DNA of 64,000 nt from Azoarcus sp031546845 (GCA_031546845.1 JAVBJT010000023.1:1-64000); one strand, 5' to 3'; positions 1 through 8,689 are shown, counted from the stretch's first letter. Numbers and translations are program-made. The notes: generated by a model not told the origin, from the sequence alone.

Positions 1-375
1 CGGATCCGTCGTCGGCGGCTCTGTCGTCGGCGGCTCTGTCGTCGGCGGCTCGGTCGTCGGCGGCTCGGTCGTCGGCGGTTCAGTCGTCGGCGGCTCGGTC
101 GTCGGCGGCTCGGTCGTCGGCGGTTCAGTCGTCGGCGGCTCGGTCGTCGGCGGTTCAGTCGTCGGAGGCTGCGTTGTCGGCGGTTCGGTCGTCGACGGCG
201 GCGAAAGGGTCGGTCCAATCGGCGACGGGGGCGTCGGTTGCGGCGGTTGGGTTATAGGCGGCTCGGTCGTCGGCGGCTCAACCGTGGGGGGTTCAGTCGT
301 CGGCGGTTCAATCGTGGGAGGCTGCGTCGTCGGCGGCTCAATTGTGGGAGGCTGCGTCGTCGGCGGCTCGGTCGT
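1..375. repeat. 15-bp tandem repeats encoding PPTTE (copy A)
   Basis: Successive copies of GTCGTCGGCGGCTCG and one-base variants run from the window edge to about 195. A non-repeat linker follows, then a second, more diverged block to about 375. The period is 15 bp, so length changes keep the frame and alter the number of PTTEP units in the minus-strand protein. The array probably continues beyond the window. Collapse or expansion in short-read assembly is possible. Confidence 0.9.
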
Positions 376-888
376 TACCGGCTCCGGCGTCGGAGTAACA
401 TCGGCGTCCGTTCTGAGCGCCAACCCAGGACGGTCGTCAAGCTCGGAAGTTCTGTTCGTCGTGTATTCAAAAGCGAGCGGAGACACACCTTCGACAATGC
501 GCAGCAGGCGCACGAAATCATGGCTCTCACTCGCACCGCCACCGCTCATACCGGCACCCGGCGCCTCGACATCGTCAAGGTTGCCGCCGTCGTTCAAGGC
601 CTGAATAACCTGATCGACGGTACCGCTGGATACCTGAGCGTCCTGCGCGTTCGGACGGGTTGTTTCGGACATGTCGGCGTGAATGGCAACCGTCTGCTGT
701 TGCTCGACCGGCAGGATCGTGCCATCCCCAAACGCAAGCTCGACACGACCTCCAGCGGAGGTAACGACGGTATCGCCTTCGCGCAATACATCACCGGGGC
801 GCAGCGGACGCAGATCTCCTTGCGCATCGCGGGCAAACGCATGGCCGGTAACGGCAACGACAGTGGCAATGGGGGCGGTTATGGCCAT
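1..888 (-). CDS. Retention-module T1SS surface protein, copy A (partial, 3' end outside window)
   Basis: The reading frame is open from the ATG at 888 to the window edge (296 codons, no stop). AGGAG lies just upstream. Residues 1-130 match the N-terminal retention module of LapA-type adhesins, which anchors type I secretion substrates in the outer membrane; the protein begins MAITAPIATVVAVTGHAF. A block with GMSGGGASESHDFVRLLRIV follows, then Pro/Thr/Glu repeats (PPTTE and TQPPTIEPP). It is nearly identical to the complete copy at 1483-4230, so it is a tandem paralog, and its missing part probably carries an Ig-like and RTX/T1SS C-terminus. The likely exporter is encoded at 5025-8689. The family assignment is from recognised sequence; surface adhesion is inferred. 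Confidence 0.85.
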   Translation of the reverse strand, partial: MAITAPIATVVAVTGHAFARDAQGDLRPLRPGDVLREGDTVVTSAGGRVELAFGDGTILPVEQQQTVAIHADMSETTRPNAQDAQVSSGTVDQVIQALNDGGNLDDVEAPGAGMSGGGASESHDFVRLLRIVEGVSPLAFEYTTNRTSELDDRPGLALRTDADVTPTPEPVTTEPPTTQPPTIEPPTTQPPTIEPPTTEPPTVEPPTTEPPITQPPQPTPPSPIGPTLSPPSTTEPPTTQPPTTEPPTTEPPTTEPPTTEPPTTEPPTTEPPTTEPPTTEPPTTEPPTTEPPTTDP

Positions 889-970
889 GATAAATCTCCT
901 GAGCGTAACGGCTGGCATGCGATGCAAAGCAGCCGAGAGAGCCAAAAACGGATGGAACTCTCACGATTCT

Positions 971-1046
971 CAGGTTAACCCTAATAGGGGAAGCCCCATA
1001 TTGGACCAGTGGACAGGTCGTGAGGCGGGTTGTGATCTACATCACG
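971..1046 (-). promoter_or_regulatory. Promoter region of copy A with CRP-like site
   Basis: TGTGATCTACATCACG at 1031-1046 matches the CRP/FNR-family consensus TGTGA-N6-TCACA with one mismatch and begins 143 bp upstream of the start codon. A block at 971-1016 (including CAGGTTAACCC and TATTGGACC) is conserved with the region ahead of copy B (4314-4361). Conservation of both elements at the same distance from two genes supports a functional promoter. The exact -10/-35 was not resolved. Confidence 0.65.
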
Positions 1047-1245
1047 CGCGCCGGGGCGGACCACAACGCTATACGCTCTCACCCACGCGTAACAAGACTT
1101 TGCAGACGACCCGCGTACCGGGCGGACCCTTCAAAGATAGCACCCGGATGGGGACGGCGTGCTCGGCAATATCGGGCCGGACAAACGCTCCCTTGTACGC
1201 CGCGCCTTCGAACAATGACCACGGGCGCACACCCTAACGCTTCAC
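1047..1245 (-). pseudogene. Decayed 3' remnant of a LuxR-type regulator
   Basis: The minus-strand translation of 1153-1209 reads EGAAYKGAFVRPDIAEHAV. This aligns position by position with EGATNKEVATRLDITERTV in the helix-turn-helix of the intact regulator at 4385-5020. DNA similarity extends over roughly 1100-1245, including matching CTCGGNAATATCG and CCTTCG stretches, and the order relative to the CRP-like site is the same as in the intact copy. No start codon or complete domain remains. The remainder to 1446 shows nothing recognisable. I infer a relic of the segmental duplication that produced retention gene copy A. Confidence 0.7.
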
Positions 1246-1446
1246 TCAAGCCAGCGGATTTGCCAGGATCGAGAACTGTCGGCATTGCGGCGGCACGCCG
1301 GGAAAACGAACCCCCACGGTAATGTCTGGTGATTCCAATCCGACGCCACCAGCGCTTCGAGCCCACCACCATCCCTACCGGGAAAATTGGCAACCTCGGG
1401 AGCATTCTCGGCATGCCGCCTCGCCGCAATCTTCGCCCGCGACATG

Positions 1447-1474
1447 GCGCGGCCGCCGTAAAAGGCGGCCGCGC
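1447..1474. terminator. GC-rich hairpin after retention gene copy B
   Basis: The core arms GCGGCCGCC and GGCGGCCGC enclose a GTAAAA loop; the stem extends to 11 bp at 1447-1474. It lies 8 bp beyond the stop codon of copy B in the transcription direction. No U-run follows, so it is either a weak or Rho-assisted terminator or an mRNA-stabilising 3' stem. Confidence 0.5.
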
Positions 1475-1482
1475 GGCCACGG

Positions 1483-4230
1483 TCAATGGTCGGTGATCAG
1501 CTTACCGTTGATGAGCATCTGCTGAATGATATTCGTCTGATCGGCAAGGCCACCAGTCAGATCGATGCCTTGCAGCACGATTTTCTGATCTTCCTTCGCG
1601 GCATCGAAACCCGAACTGAACTGGCCCTGGCTGCTGACGTGAACCACGGTATCGGCGCCTTGTTGCTCGACGAAGAGATACTTGTCGAGGTTGAAGGCCA
1701 AACCGGTACTGTCATGTTCTCCCTGGAGGAGATCCTTCAGATCGAGACAGTCGGAATTCGGGGTGTTATCGAAATCATGCACCGTATCGACCGCCGGCTC
1801 TCCCGGCGCGCCCCTGTCAGCCAGATGCCAGACGAAGGTATCCGCGCCGAGCCCGCCCCACAGATCGTCATCACCCGCTCCACCGGCAATGATGTCGTCG
1901 CCCTTACCACCGACGAGGTGGTCCTCACCGCTACCACCAGTCATGGTGACCGACGGCGCGACTCCATCCACCGCGCCGACAATGACATCGACCACACGGC
2001 TCGTCAGCGCGGAATCGCCATTCACCGTTTCGGTGGAATGCACCGAAACAACCAGGGAGAAATCGGTGCTGCTGTCCGGTGAAGTAATCGTGAGATTGTC
2101 GAGATCCCACCCCGTCAGCGTAACACTGCCGGAACCGGCCGTTCCGGTAAAGGTGTGAACACCATCACTGAGCACGGCGTCTATCGGGATGTTCGAAATC
2201 GTGGGAGCGGACAGCGCTTCCGACCCATCGGTATCCACCAGGTTGGAAGCGATGCCGAGCGCGTATTCGTACTTGCTTACGCCCGAGCGCATGCCTTCGT
2301 AATCGAGTTTCGTGAGGCAGTAGTCGCTACCGTCCTTGCTGAGTGCCATCGACGCCGCTTCACTCATGCCGTCAAAATGGTCGGCGGCCTTGAACACGAT
2401 CTTGTCGAAACCGCCCGCCCACGTAATGATCTTGTCGCTGGCGAACTCACCGGTTGGGTTATTTTCCGCAACAATTTCCGCGGAGGAAACCATTACGCCG
2501 TCTTTCCAGAGCTCATACACCATGACGGCTGTCTGATTGCCGGGTTTGCCGGTGAGCTCATCGAAAAGCAGTCTGTCGACATTGAACGAAACCTTGGTGA
2601 CGTCGATATCGCCGAAATCGAAGATGAGCGCCTCGGACGCGTGAGCATCGTAGCTATATGCGATCTGGGCGTTCGAGCCTGCTGTGTTGTCGGGAGCGCC
2701 GGGCGCCCTCCCTTCGACACCGATCCAGTTGAGTCCGTACTGGTTCAGCTTAGGCGAGCCGGAAGCATTATAAATTGCGATGTTGCTGGCATCGGGGGCC
2801 GACAGGCCCCAACTGCCGCCACCGAGATCGACGAACTTCTGCGCCGTCACGGTCACGCCGTTGCCGGGAGTGAGAACGTTAGTCCAGGTGATGTCACCGG
2901 TAGCCAGCGTAGTGCTGGAAACCGGCACGGCAGCACCCAGACTCACCGTCAGCGTCGGTGCATCGGCCACCGGGGCGATGTCGATCGTCATCGTCGCGGC
3001 AGACCCTTCGTGAGTGCCATCCGTGGGCTTGAAGCTGAACTGGGCATAGTCGTCATGCCTGTTACCCAGGCCCGGATCATGGAAGCCCGGGGAACTCGAC
3101 TCATGGGCATCAGGCTTGAACACGAGCTTGCCAGCGTCGATGTCCGCTTTACTGACGACGGTGCCAACGGTAACGGCAACCCCGTTGTTGAAGAGCGTTC
3201 CGTCAGCCGGCAGGCTGGTGATCTTGATGCCCGTGGCTGGCAAATCTCCATCGCTTACGTGGAGGTCGGACCACCCGAAGGTGAACTTCGTATCCTCAAC
3301 GCCCGTGACTTTCCCATCGTCCGCGCTTGGCGGCTCTTGTGTCGGCGGCTCGGTTGTCGGCGGCTCGGTCGTCGGCGGTTCGGTCGTCGGCGGTTCGGTC
3401 GTCGGCGGTTCGGTCGTCGGCGGTTCGGTCGTCGGCGGCTCGGTCGTCGGCGGTTCGGTCGTCGGCGGTTCGGTCGTCGGCGGCTCGGTCGTCGGCGGTT
3501 CAGTCGTCGACGGCGGCGAAAGGGTCGGCCCAATCGGCGACGGGGGCGTCGGTTGCGGCGGTATGGTTACAGGCGGTTCAGTCGTCGGTTCCTGTGTCGG
3601 CGGCTCGGTCGTGGGGGGCTGCGTTGTCGGTGGTTCGATCGTAGGCGGCTGTGTCGTCGGCGGCTCGATTGTGGGCGGCTGAGTTGTCGGCGGTTCGATC
3701 GTGGGTGGCGCGGTCGTTACAGGCTCCGGCGCCAAGGTAGCACCGGCATCCGTTGCAGGCGCCAACCCAAAACGGTCGTCGAGTTCGGAGGTTCTATTCG
3801 TCGTGTATTCGAAGGCGAGCGGGTCTCCACCTTCGGCCACGCGCAACAAGCGCACGAAGTCATGGCTCTCGCTCGCGCCGCCACCACTCATACCGGCGCC
3901 CGGCGCCTCGACATCGTCGAGATTGCCACCGTCATTCAAGGCCTGAATGACCTTGTCGATGGTGCCGCTGGATAGCTGGGCGTCCTGCCCGTCCGGACGG
4001 GTCGTTTCGGACATGTCGGCATGAATGGCGACTGTCTGCTGCTGTTCGACCGGCAGGATCGTGCCGTCCCCGAACGCAAGCTCGACACGCCCGCCGGCGG
4101 AGGTAACAACGACATCGCCCTCGCGCAGAACATCGCCAGCACGCAACGCACGCAGATTTCCTTGTGCATCGCGGGCAAATGCGTGCCCGGTAACGGCAAC
4201 AACAGTAGCAACGGCTTGGCCTGTGGCCAT
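1483..4230 (-). CDS. Retention-module RTX-type T1SS surface protein, copy B
   Basis: This 915-residue protein starts at the ATG at 4230 behind GGGAG. In order it has a LapA-type retention module (1-130), Pro/Thr/Glu repeats (about 170-300, PPTTE units), an Ig/cadherin-like stretch starting near GVEDTKFTFGWSDL, and a beta-rich module (about 430-660). Calcium-binding RTX nonapeptides follow (GGKGDDIIAGGAGDDDLWGG) and then a VCA0849-type T1SS C-terminal target. It should leave the cell through the type I exporter encoded at 5025-8689 and stay anchored by the retention module. In known LapA proteins LapG cuts at a [T/P/A]AAG motif; here the equivalent position reads APGAG. No lapD or lapG is present in the window. 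Adhesion or biofilm function is inferred. Confidence 0.88.
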   Translation of the reverse strand: MATGQAVATVVAVTGHAFARDAQGNLRALRAGDVLREGDVVVTSAGGRVELAFGDGTILPVEQQQTVAIHADMSETTRPDGQDAQLSSGTIDKVIQALNDGGNLDDVEAPGAGMSGGGASESHDFVRLLRVAEGGDPLAFEYTTNRTSELDDRFGLAPATDAGATLAPEPVTTAPPTIEPPTTQPPTIEPPTTQPPTIEPPTTQPPTTEPPTQEPTTEPPVTIPPQPTPPSPIGPTLSPPSTTEPPTTEPPTTEPPTTEPPTTEPPTTEPPTTEPPTTEPPTTEPPTTEPPTTEPPTQEPPSADDGKVTGVEDTKFTFGWSDLHVSDGDLPATGIKITSLPADGTLFNNGVAVTVGTVVSKADIDAGKLVFKPDAHESSSPGFHDPGLGNRHDDYAQFSFKPTDGTHEGSAATMTIDIAPVADAPTLTVSLGAAVPVSSTTLATGDITWTNVLTPGNGVTVTAQKFVDLGGGSWGLSAPDASNIAIYNASGSPKLNQYGLNWIGVEGRAPGAPDNTAGSNAQIAYSYDAHASEALIFDFGDIDVTKVSFNVDRLLFDELTGKPGNQTAVMVYELWKDGVMVSSAEIVAENNPTGEFASDKIITWAGGFDKIVFKAADHFDGMSEAASMALSKDGSDYCLTKLDYEGMRSGVSKYEYALGIASNLVDTDGSEALSAPTISNIPIDAVLSDGVHTFTGTAGSGSVTLTGWDLDNLTITSPDSSTDFSLVVSVHSTETVNGDSALTSRVVDVIVGAVDGVAPSVTMTGGSGEDHLVGGKGDDIIAGGAGDDDLWGGLGADTFVWHLADRGAPGEPAVDTVHDFDNTPNSDCLDLKDLLQGEHDSTGLAFNLDKYLFVEQQGADTVVHVSSQGQFSSGFDAAKEDQKIVLQGIDLTGGLADQTNIIQQMLINGKLITDH
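3331..3720. repeat. 15-bp tandem repeats encoding PPTTE (copy B)
   Basis: A run of near-perfect 15-bp units (GTCGTCGGCGGTTCG and variants) spans about 3340-3510. A linker shared with copy A follows, then a diverged block (TQPPTIEPP) to about 3720. Because it matches copy A and both genes point the same way, the two arrays are natural substrates for unequal crossover, gene conversion and slipped-strand length change. Confidence 0.9.
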
Positions 4231-4290
4231 ATTTGATCTCCCTGAGCAATACAGCCGGCATCCGGTGGAAAGCGACCGTACGAATCGAAC

Positions 4291-4389
4291 GCGAATTGAA
4301 TTTTTACAATTCGCAGGTTAACCCGGATAGGGAAAACCCGATATTGGACCGGTGGACAGGCAGGGAGATTGGCCGTGAATTACGTCACA
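4291..4389 (-). promoter_or_regulatory. Promoter region of copy B with CRP-like site and leader hairpin
   Basis: CGTGAATTACGTCACA at 4374-4389 fits the CRP/FNR-type consensus with one mismatch. It begins 144 bp upstream of the start codon and overlaps the stop codon of the upstream luxR-type gene. The block at 4314-4361 is conserved with 971-1016 ahead of copy A. Copy B alone also has a perfect 8-bp inverted repeat (GCGAATTG and CAATTCGC, 4291-4314) in the presumed leader. Confidence 0.65.
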
Positions 4390-5020
4390 CTTTCGCTGGG
4401 GAAGATCCCGTGCGTTGCTCGCCCGCGAACAGCAGCGCCAATTGCAGGCGGTCGCGCACGCCGAGCTTTTCAAAGACGGCGCTCAGGTGAGCTTTGACGG
4501 TACGCTCGGTAATATCGAGCCGGGTAGCCACTTCTTTGTTCGTTGCACCTTCGGCAACGGCGCGGGCGACATCCCACTCGCGTGGCGACAGAATATCCAG
4601 CCGCGCATCCTGCGCCGCCGTGCCCGCCAGGGCGCGATGCGCGGCACCGACAACACGGGCCATCAATTCCGGGCCAACCCACACGCCACCGTGACGGACC
4701 GCGACGACGACTTCACGCAGCAGCCCAGGCGTGGCTAGGGCGTGGCAATAACCGCGCGCGCCATCACGCAATGCCTGCAAGGCGCTGCGTTCGTTAGGCT
4801 GCAGATCGAGCACGACAACCGGCACGCCCGCATGCTGCTTAGCGCAGAGGGCGAGCGCATCCTTCCATTCGGGCAGACGGGTGCTGAGCCAGATGAGGCC
4901 GGGCGAGCACGCGGCGGCGGCGGCCATGTCCTTGACCGCGGCGGCATCGGCGAATGCCTCGCGCCAGCGAGGCTGAAGAGCCGCATCGGGGGTAATAAAG
5001 AGGTGTTGCGCGTTCATCAT
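4385..5020 (-). CDS. LuxR-family regulator with degenerate receiver domain
   Basis: This 211-residue protein has an N-terminal receiver-like fold (about 1-125) and a C-terminal LuxR/FixJ helix-turn-helix (about 145-205, SPREWDVARAVAEGATNKEVA, TVKAHLSAVFEKLGV). The segment where a receiver would carry its phospho-accepting Asp reads GLIWLSTRLPEW, so phosphorylation control is probably lost. It sits between the exporter genes and the retention genes, 4 bp downstream of the adaptor gene, and is likely cotranscribed with the exporter. LuxR regulators are common next to LapB/LapC-type loci. Its target is not known; the adjacent retention-gene promoters are the obvious candidates. A decayed partial copy lies at 1047-1245. 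Confidence 0.82.
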   Translation of the reverse strand: MMNAQHLFITPDAALQPRWREAFADAAAVKDMAAAAACSPGLIWLSTRLPEWKDALALCAKQHAGVPVVVLDLQPNERSALQALRDGARGYCHALATPGLLREVVVAVRHGGVWVGPELMARVVGAAHRALAGTAAQDARLDILSPREWDVARAVAEGATNKEVATRLDITERTVKAHLSAVFEKLGVRDRLQLALLFAGEQRTGSSPAKV

Positions 5021-5024
5021 TTTT

Positions 5025-6452
5025 TTATCGCTCCGTCATCGCGCCGGATTTTGCTTTCAGAACCGGTTTGAGCAAATAGGAAAGAATGGTTTTCTTGCCC
5101 GTGAGCACATCGACCTCGGCAACCATGCCGGGGATGATCGGCAAATTGTTGCCCAGGCTCGCTTTATGGGTGCGCACGCGGACGAGGTAAAAAGCGTTGC
5201 CTTTGTCGTCGACGACGGTATCGGCGGAAATCTGCTCCAGTTCGCCATCGAGACCGCCATAGATGGAAAAATCGTAAGCGGTGAATTTCACCAGGGCGGG
5301 CTGACCCGGGCGCAGGAAGGCGATATCTTTCGGCTTGACCTTGGTTTCGAGAATGAGCGCGTCATCCAGCGGCACGATTTCGACCACTTCCTTACCGGGC
5401 TGAACCACGCCGCCGACGGTATTGATCAGCAGACGCTTGACGGTGCCACGCACCGGCGAGCGCACTTCGGCATGCTTGACCTTGTCGGCGAGCGCAAGAC
5501 TGCCTCCGGACAGGCTGCCGAGCTTGCTCATCGTATCGGAAAGCTCATTGCGCAACTGGTTGCGCACATTCAGTTCCACCTCCTGAATCTTGCGGCTGGC
5601 CTCGGCGATAGCAGACTGAATGCGGGAAATCTGCGCCGAGGCCTGGTCGCGTTCGCCGCGCAGGCGGGCGACGTCGCGTTCGAGACGAAGCAGGTCGACC
5701 TCGGACACCGCGCCGGAGGCAATCAGCGGCTTGGTAACGGCAAGCTCCTGAGAAACGAGATCGTAAGTCCGCCCGGCCTGCTCACGCCGCGCGCGGATTT
5801 CGTTCAATTCCTGCTCGCGCTGGTTCAACTGCTGGCGCGCAATGGAAAGCTGCGCATCCAATTCAGCCTGGCTCGATTCGTACAGACGCAACTCATGGGT
5901 TGCGACATCGGGCACTTCCGTCAGCACCTCCTTGGGCAATTCGAGCGGCGTGCCGCTGGTCAACGCCTGCAAACGCGCTGCCTTGGCCTGCAAGGACAAA
6001 TACTGAGCGCGGTTTTCCCGCAGCGAGGAGACGAAACGGGTAGGGTCGATACGCACCAGCACATCGCCCGCATTGACCACCTGGCCTTCGCGCACGAACA
6101 GTTCCTCGACCACGCCGCCATCCACGGACTGGATGACTTGCAGCTGGGACGAAGGAATCACCTTGCCTTCGCCGCGAGTCACTTCATCCAATGGCGCGAA
6201 CGCCGCCCACAGCAGCAACACGCCGATGAGGACCGCCAGCGTACGTAGCAGCAGGCGTGCCCGCAGCGGCTCCTGCTGCAATTGCGCCCAATCGGCATCG
6301 CCGGCCCAATCGAGGCCTTCTTCGCGCACCGGAGGTGTCAGCCGGCCGAATAGCCGGCCAAGCGGACGGCCGAACAGTTTTTCGGCCGGCTTCGACAAAT
6401 GGCCGGCTACCGCGCCGATCCGCTCGAAATGCTTGAGTGCGGAATCGTTCAT
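5025..6452 (-). CDS. HlyD-family type I secretion membrane fusion protein (LapC-like)
   Basis: This 475-residue periplasmic adaptor has one N-terminal membrane segment (about 70-90, LLLRTLAVLIGVLLLWAAF). A lipoyl/barrel-sandwich half (EGKVIPSSQLQVIQSVDGG), long coiled-coil hairpins rich in Gln/Glu/Arg, and the C-terminal HlyD beta domain (VRSPVRGTVKRLLINTVGG) follow. It would bridge the ABC transporter to an outer-membrane TolC-type channel, which is not encoded here. The ATG at 6452 is preferred over a GTG one codon upstream because GGAGGG is then seven bases away. It overlaps the stop codon of the upstream ABC transporter gene, so translation is coupled. Confidence 0.92.
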   Translation of the reverse strand: MNDSALKHFERIGAVAGHLSKPAEKLFGRPLGRLFGRLTPPVREEGLDWAGDADWAQLQQEPLRARLLLRTLAVLIGVLLLWAAFAPLDEVTRGEGKVIPSSQLQVIQSVDGGVVEELFVREGQVVNAGDVLVRIDPTRFVSSLRENRAQYLSLQAKAARLQALTSGTPLELPKEVLTEVPDVATHELRLYESSQAELDAQLSIARQQLNQREQELNEIRARREQAGRTYDLVSQELAVTKPLIASGAVSEVDLLRLERDVARLRGERDQASAQISRIQSAIAEASRKIQEVELNVRNQLRNELSDTMSKLGSLSGGSLALADKVKHAEVRSPVRGTVKRLLINTVGGVVQPGKEVVEIVPLDDALILETKVKPKDIAFLRPGQPALVKFTAYDFSIYGGLDGELEQISADTVVDDKGNAFYLVRVRTHKASLGNNLPIIPGMVAEVDVLTGKKTILSYLLKPVLKAKSGAMTER

Positions 6453-8689
6453 CACGCGGCCCTCCCGATACGGCCTTGGCGCAACGCTTCGACAACCTGG
6501 GCCTTGGGACCGTCGGCGACAATCTTGCCTTCGTCCATGACGATGATGCGCTCGACCAGATCCAGCAGCGAGGTGCGATGCGTGACAACGATCATCGTCT
6601 TGCCCTTGGCGACTTCACGCAGGCGCTGCTTCACCTCCTCCTCGCTGGTATGGTCCATCGACGCGGTCGGCTCATCCAGCATCAGAATGGGGGCGTCGTT
6701 GATCATCGCCCGGGCGATCGCCACCCCTTGGCGCTGCCCGCCGGAAAGCGATTCGCCGCGTTCGCCGATGGTCATATCGAAACCGCGCGGATGGGCATTG
6801 ACGAAGTTGGTAATGCCGGCGACCCCGGCCGCGCGCACCACGTCAGCATCTTCGGCCAACGGCGCGCCGAAGGTAATGTTGTCGCGCAGCGTGCCGTAGA
6901 ACAGCACAATGTCCTGCGGCACATAGCCGATATTACGGCGCAGTTCGGCCGGGTCGAGTTGGCGCTGGTCGATGCCATCGACCAGCACCGCGCCGGAGAT
7001 GGGCCGATAAAGGCCGAGGATGAGCTTTTCCAGCGTAGTCTTGCCGGAACCGACACGGCCGAGAATACCCACATGCTCACCCGCGCGAATGTGCAGGGAC
7101 ACATTGCGCAATGCCGCAACCTCTTGCCCGGGATAAACGAAGCTTACGTCGCGGAACTCGATATCGCCGGAAAAACCACGCCGGCTGATGAAATTGGACG
7201 ACTCAGGGCGCTCCACCTCTTTTTCCATCAATGCATCGAGCGAGGCCAGCGCGGTGGAAGCGTTGTGGTACTGCACAAGCAAGCCCGCCACCTGCGCGAC
7301 CGGCGCCATCGCGCGTGACGACAGCATGTAGCAGGCCACCAGTCCGCCCATGCTGAGCAGCCCCTCACCGATCATGTACACCCCGATGAGAATGATCGTC
7401 ACGCTGACCATCTGCTGCACCCACATCGCACCGTTGACGGTGGAGGCCGACAGCAAGCGTAACTGGGCGCCGACGCGGGAAAGATGGGCCACGCTCTGCT
7501 CCCACTTGCGCTGCATCGGCCCTTCGGCGCCCATCGTCTTTACCGTTTCCAACCCGGCCAGCCCCTCGATCAGCGCGGCATTGCGCTGCGCGCCGGCACG
7601 GTAGGTCCGTTCGGACAATTCATGCATCCGCCCCTGCACCGACATGGTGTAAAGCAACAACATACTGATGCCGAACACGAAAGGCAGCACCAGCGGCCAC
7701 GAGATCCAGCCGATGACGATCAGGAAAACGAAAGCGAAAGGCACATCGATGAAGGCAATGACGGTGGCCGAACTGATGAAGTCGCGCACCGTCTCGAAAG
7801 AGCGCAGATTGGCGGCGAAGGAACCGGTGGATACCGGGCGCGACTCCATGCGCAAGCCCAGAACCCGCTCCATGATGTAGGCCGACAGCTTGACATCGCT
7901 ACGGCTGCTGGCCAGATCGACGAAATGCCCGCGCATGGAGCGCAAGGTGAAATCGCCCACAAGAACGATGAACACACCCGCGGCCAATACCCACAGCGTA
8001 TCGGTGGCGTTATTGGGCACCACGCGGTCATAGACGTTCATGACGAACAGCGGCATCGCTATGGCGAAAACGTTGATCATCAGCGCCGCGACCAGCACAT
8101 CGCGGTAAATACGGCGATTTTCCGCGATCACGCCCCAGAACCAATGCCGACCGCGCACGGTTTTCACCTCCGGCGTGCGCGCATCGAAACGGAAGCGCGG
8201 CCGCACGTAGATGACATGCCCGGTATGGCGCGCCGCCAACTCCTCGGCGGGCAGGGTGATCGCCGCTTCGCCCAGTTCCGGGAAAATGACCTTGGCACGG
8301 CCTTTCGCCGCGTCGTAGCGCACCAAGATGCAGGCATTCTCCCCATCGAGCAGCAGCACGGCCGGCAATAGCGATGGGTTGATGCTGGCAAGATCGCGAC
8401 GCGCCACCCGGCTACTCATTCCCGCGCGCTGCGCCGCGCGACCGAACAGCGATGGCGACAAACGGCCGTTTTCCACCGGCAAACCGGCCAGCGCGGCATC
8501 GCGCGTCAGCGTGCCGCCATGCGCACGCACCAGCAACAACAGGCATTCGAGCAGTGAATCGTCCTTGCGCCGCGCATGCGTGCCCTGCGACTCGTCATCG
8601 CCCTCCGGGCGTTTTGGCGACCCGCGCGCCATCGTCAGCCCGCCTTCGATCACCGTCATATTGTCGCCTTCCGCCACGGCTACCACCAT
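6452..8689 (-). CDS. Type I secretion ABC transporter, permease-ATPase (LapB-like)
   Basis: This is a 745-residue exporter. An N-terminal peptidase-like domain (about 45-170) appears to lack the catalytic Cys of C39 bacteriocin peptidases and so is probably a substrate-docking domain. Membrane segments follow (about 190-470). The C-terminal ATPase has Walker A (GRVGSGKTT), signature (LSGGQRQG) and Walker B (ILMLDEPTAS). It should energise export of the retention proteins encoded downstream. The start is uncertain: ATG codons at 8689, 8659 and 8632 are all possible, and the one at 8659 has the best-spaced AAGG. It heads an operon with hlyD and luxR on the minus strand. Confidence 0.92.
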   Translation of the reverse strand: MVVAVAEGDNMTVIEGGLTMARGSPKRPEGDDESQGTHARRKDDSLLECLLLLVRAHGGTLTRDAALAGLPVENGRLSPSLFGRAAQRAGMSSRVARRDLASINPSLLPAVLLLDGENACILVRYDAAKGRAKVIFPELGEAAITLPAEELAARHTGHVIYVRPRFRFDARTPEVKTVRGRHWFWGVIAENRRIYRDVLVAALMINVFAIAMPLFVMNVYDRVVPNNATDTLWVLAAGVFIVLVGDFTLRSMRGHFVDLASSRSDVKLSAYIMERVLGLRMESRPVSTGSFAANLRSFETVRDFISSATVIAFIDVPFAFVFLIVIGWISWPLVLPFVFGISMLLLYTMSVQGRMHELSERTYRAGAQRNAALIEGLAGLETVKTMGAEGPMQRKWEQSVAHLSRVGAQLRLLSASTVNGAMWVQQMVSVTIILIGVYMIGEGLLSMGGLVACYMLSSRAMAPVAQVAGLLVQYHNASTALASLDALMEKEVERPESSNFISRRGFSGDIEFRDVSFVYPGQEVAALRNVSLHIRAGEHVGILGRVGSGKTTLEKLILGLYRPISGAVLVDGIDQRQLDPAELRRNIGYVPQDIVLFYGTLRDNITFGAPLAEDADVVRAAGVAGITNFVNAHPRGFDMTIGERGESLSGGQRQGVAIARAMINDAPILMLDEPTASMDHTSEEEVKQRLREVAKGKTMIVVTHRTSLLDLVERIIVMDEGKIVADGPKAQVVEALRQGRIGRAA

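Noticed and set aside
1..375. CRISPR-like look of the short repeats
   Set aside because: Units are contiguous with no spacers and encode PPTTE in frame.
238..978. Long plus-strand frames rich in Arg/Gly or Val/Gly opposite the PPTTE repeats (also near 2155-3975)
   Set aside because: They are antisense readings of the 15-bp arrays; composition is pure repeat and there is no ribosome site. The minus-strand frames have Shine-Dalgarno sequences and recognised domains.
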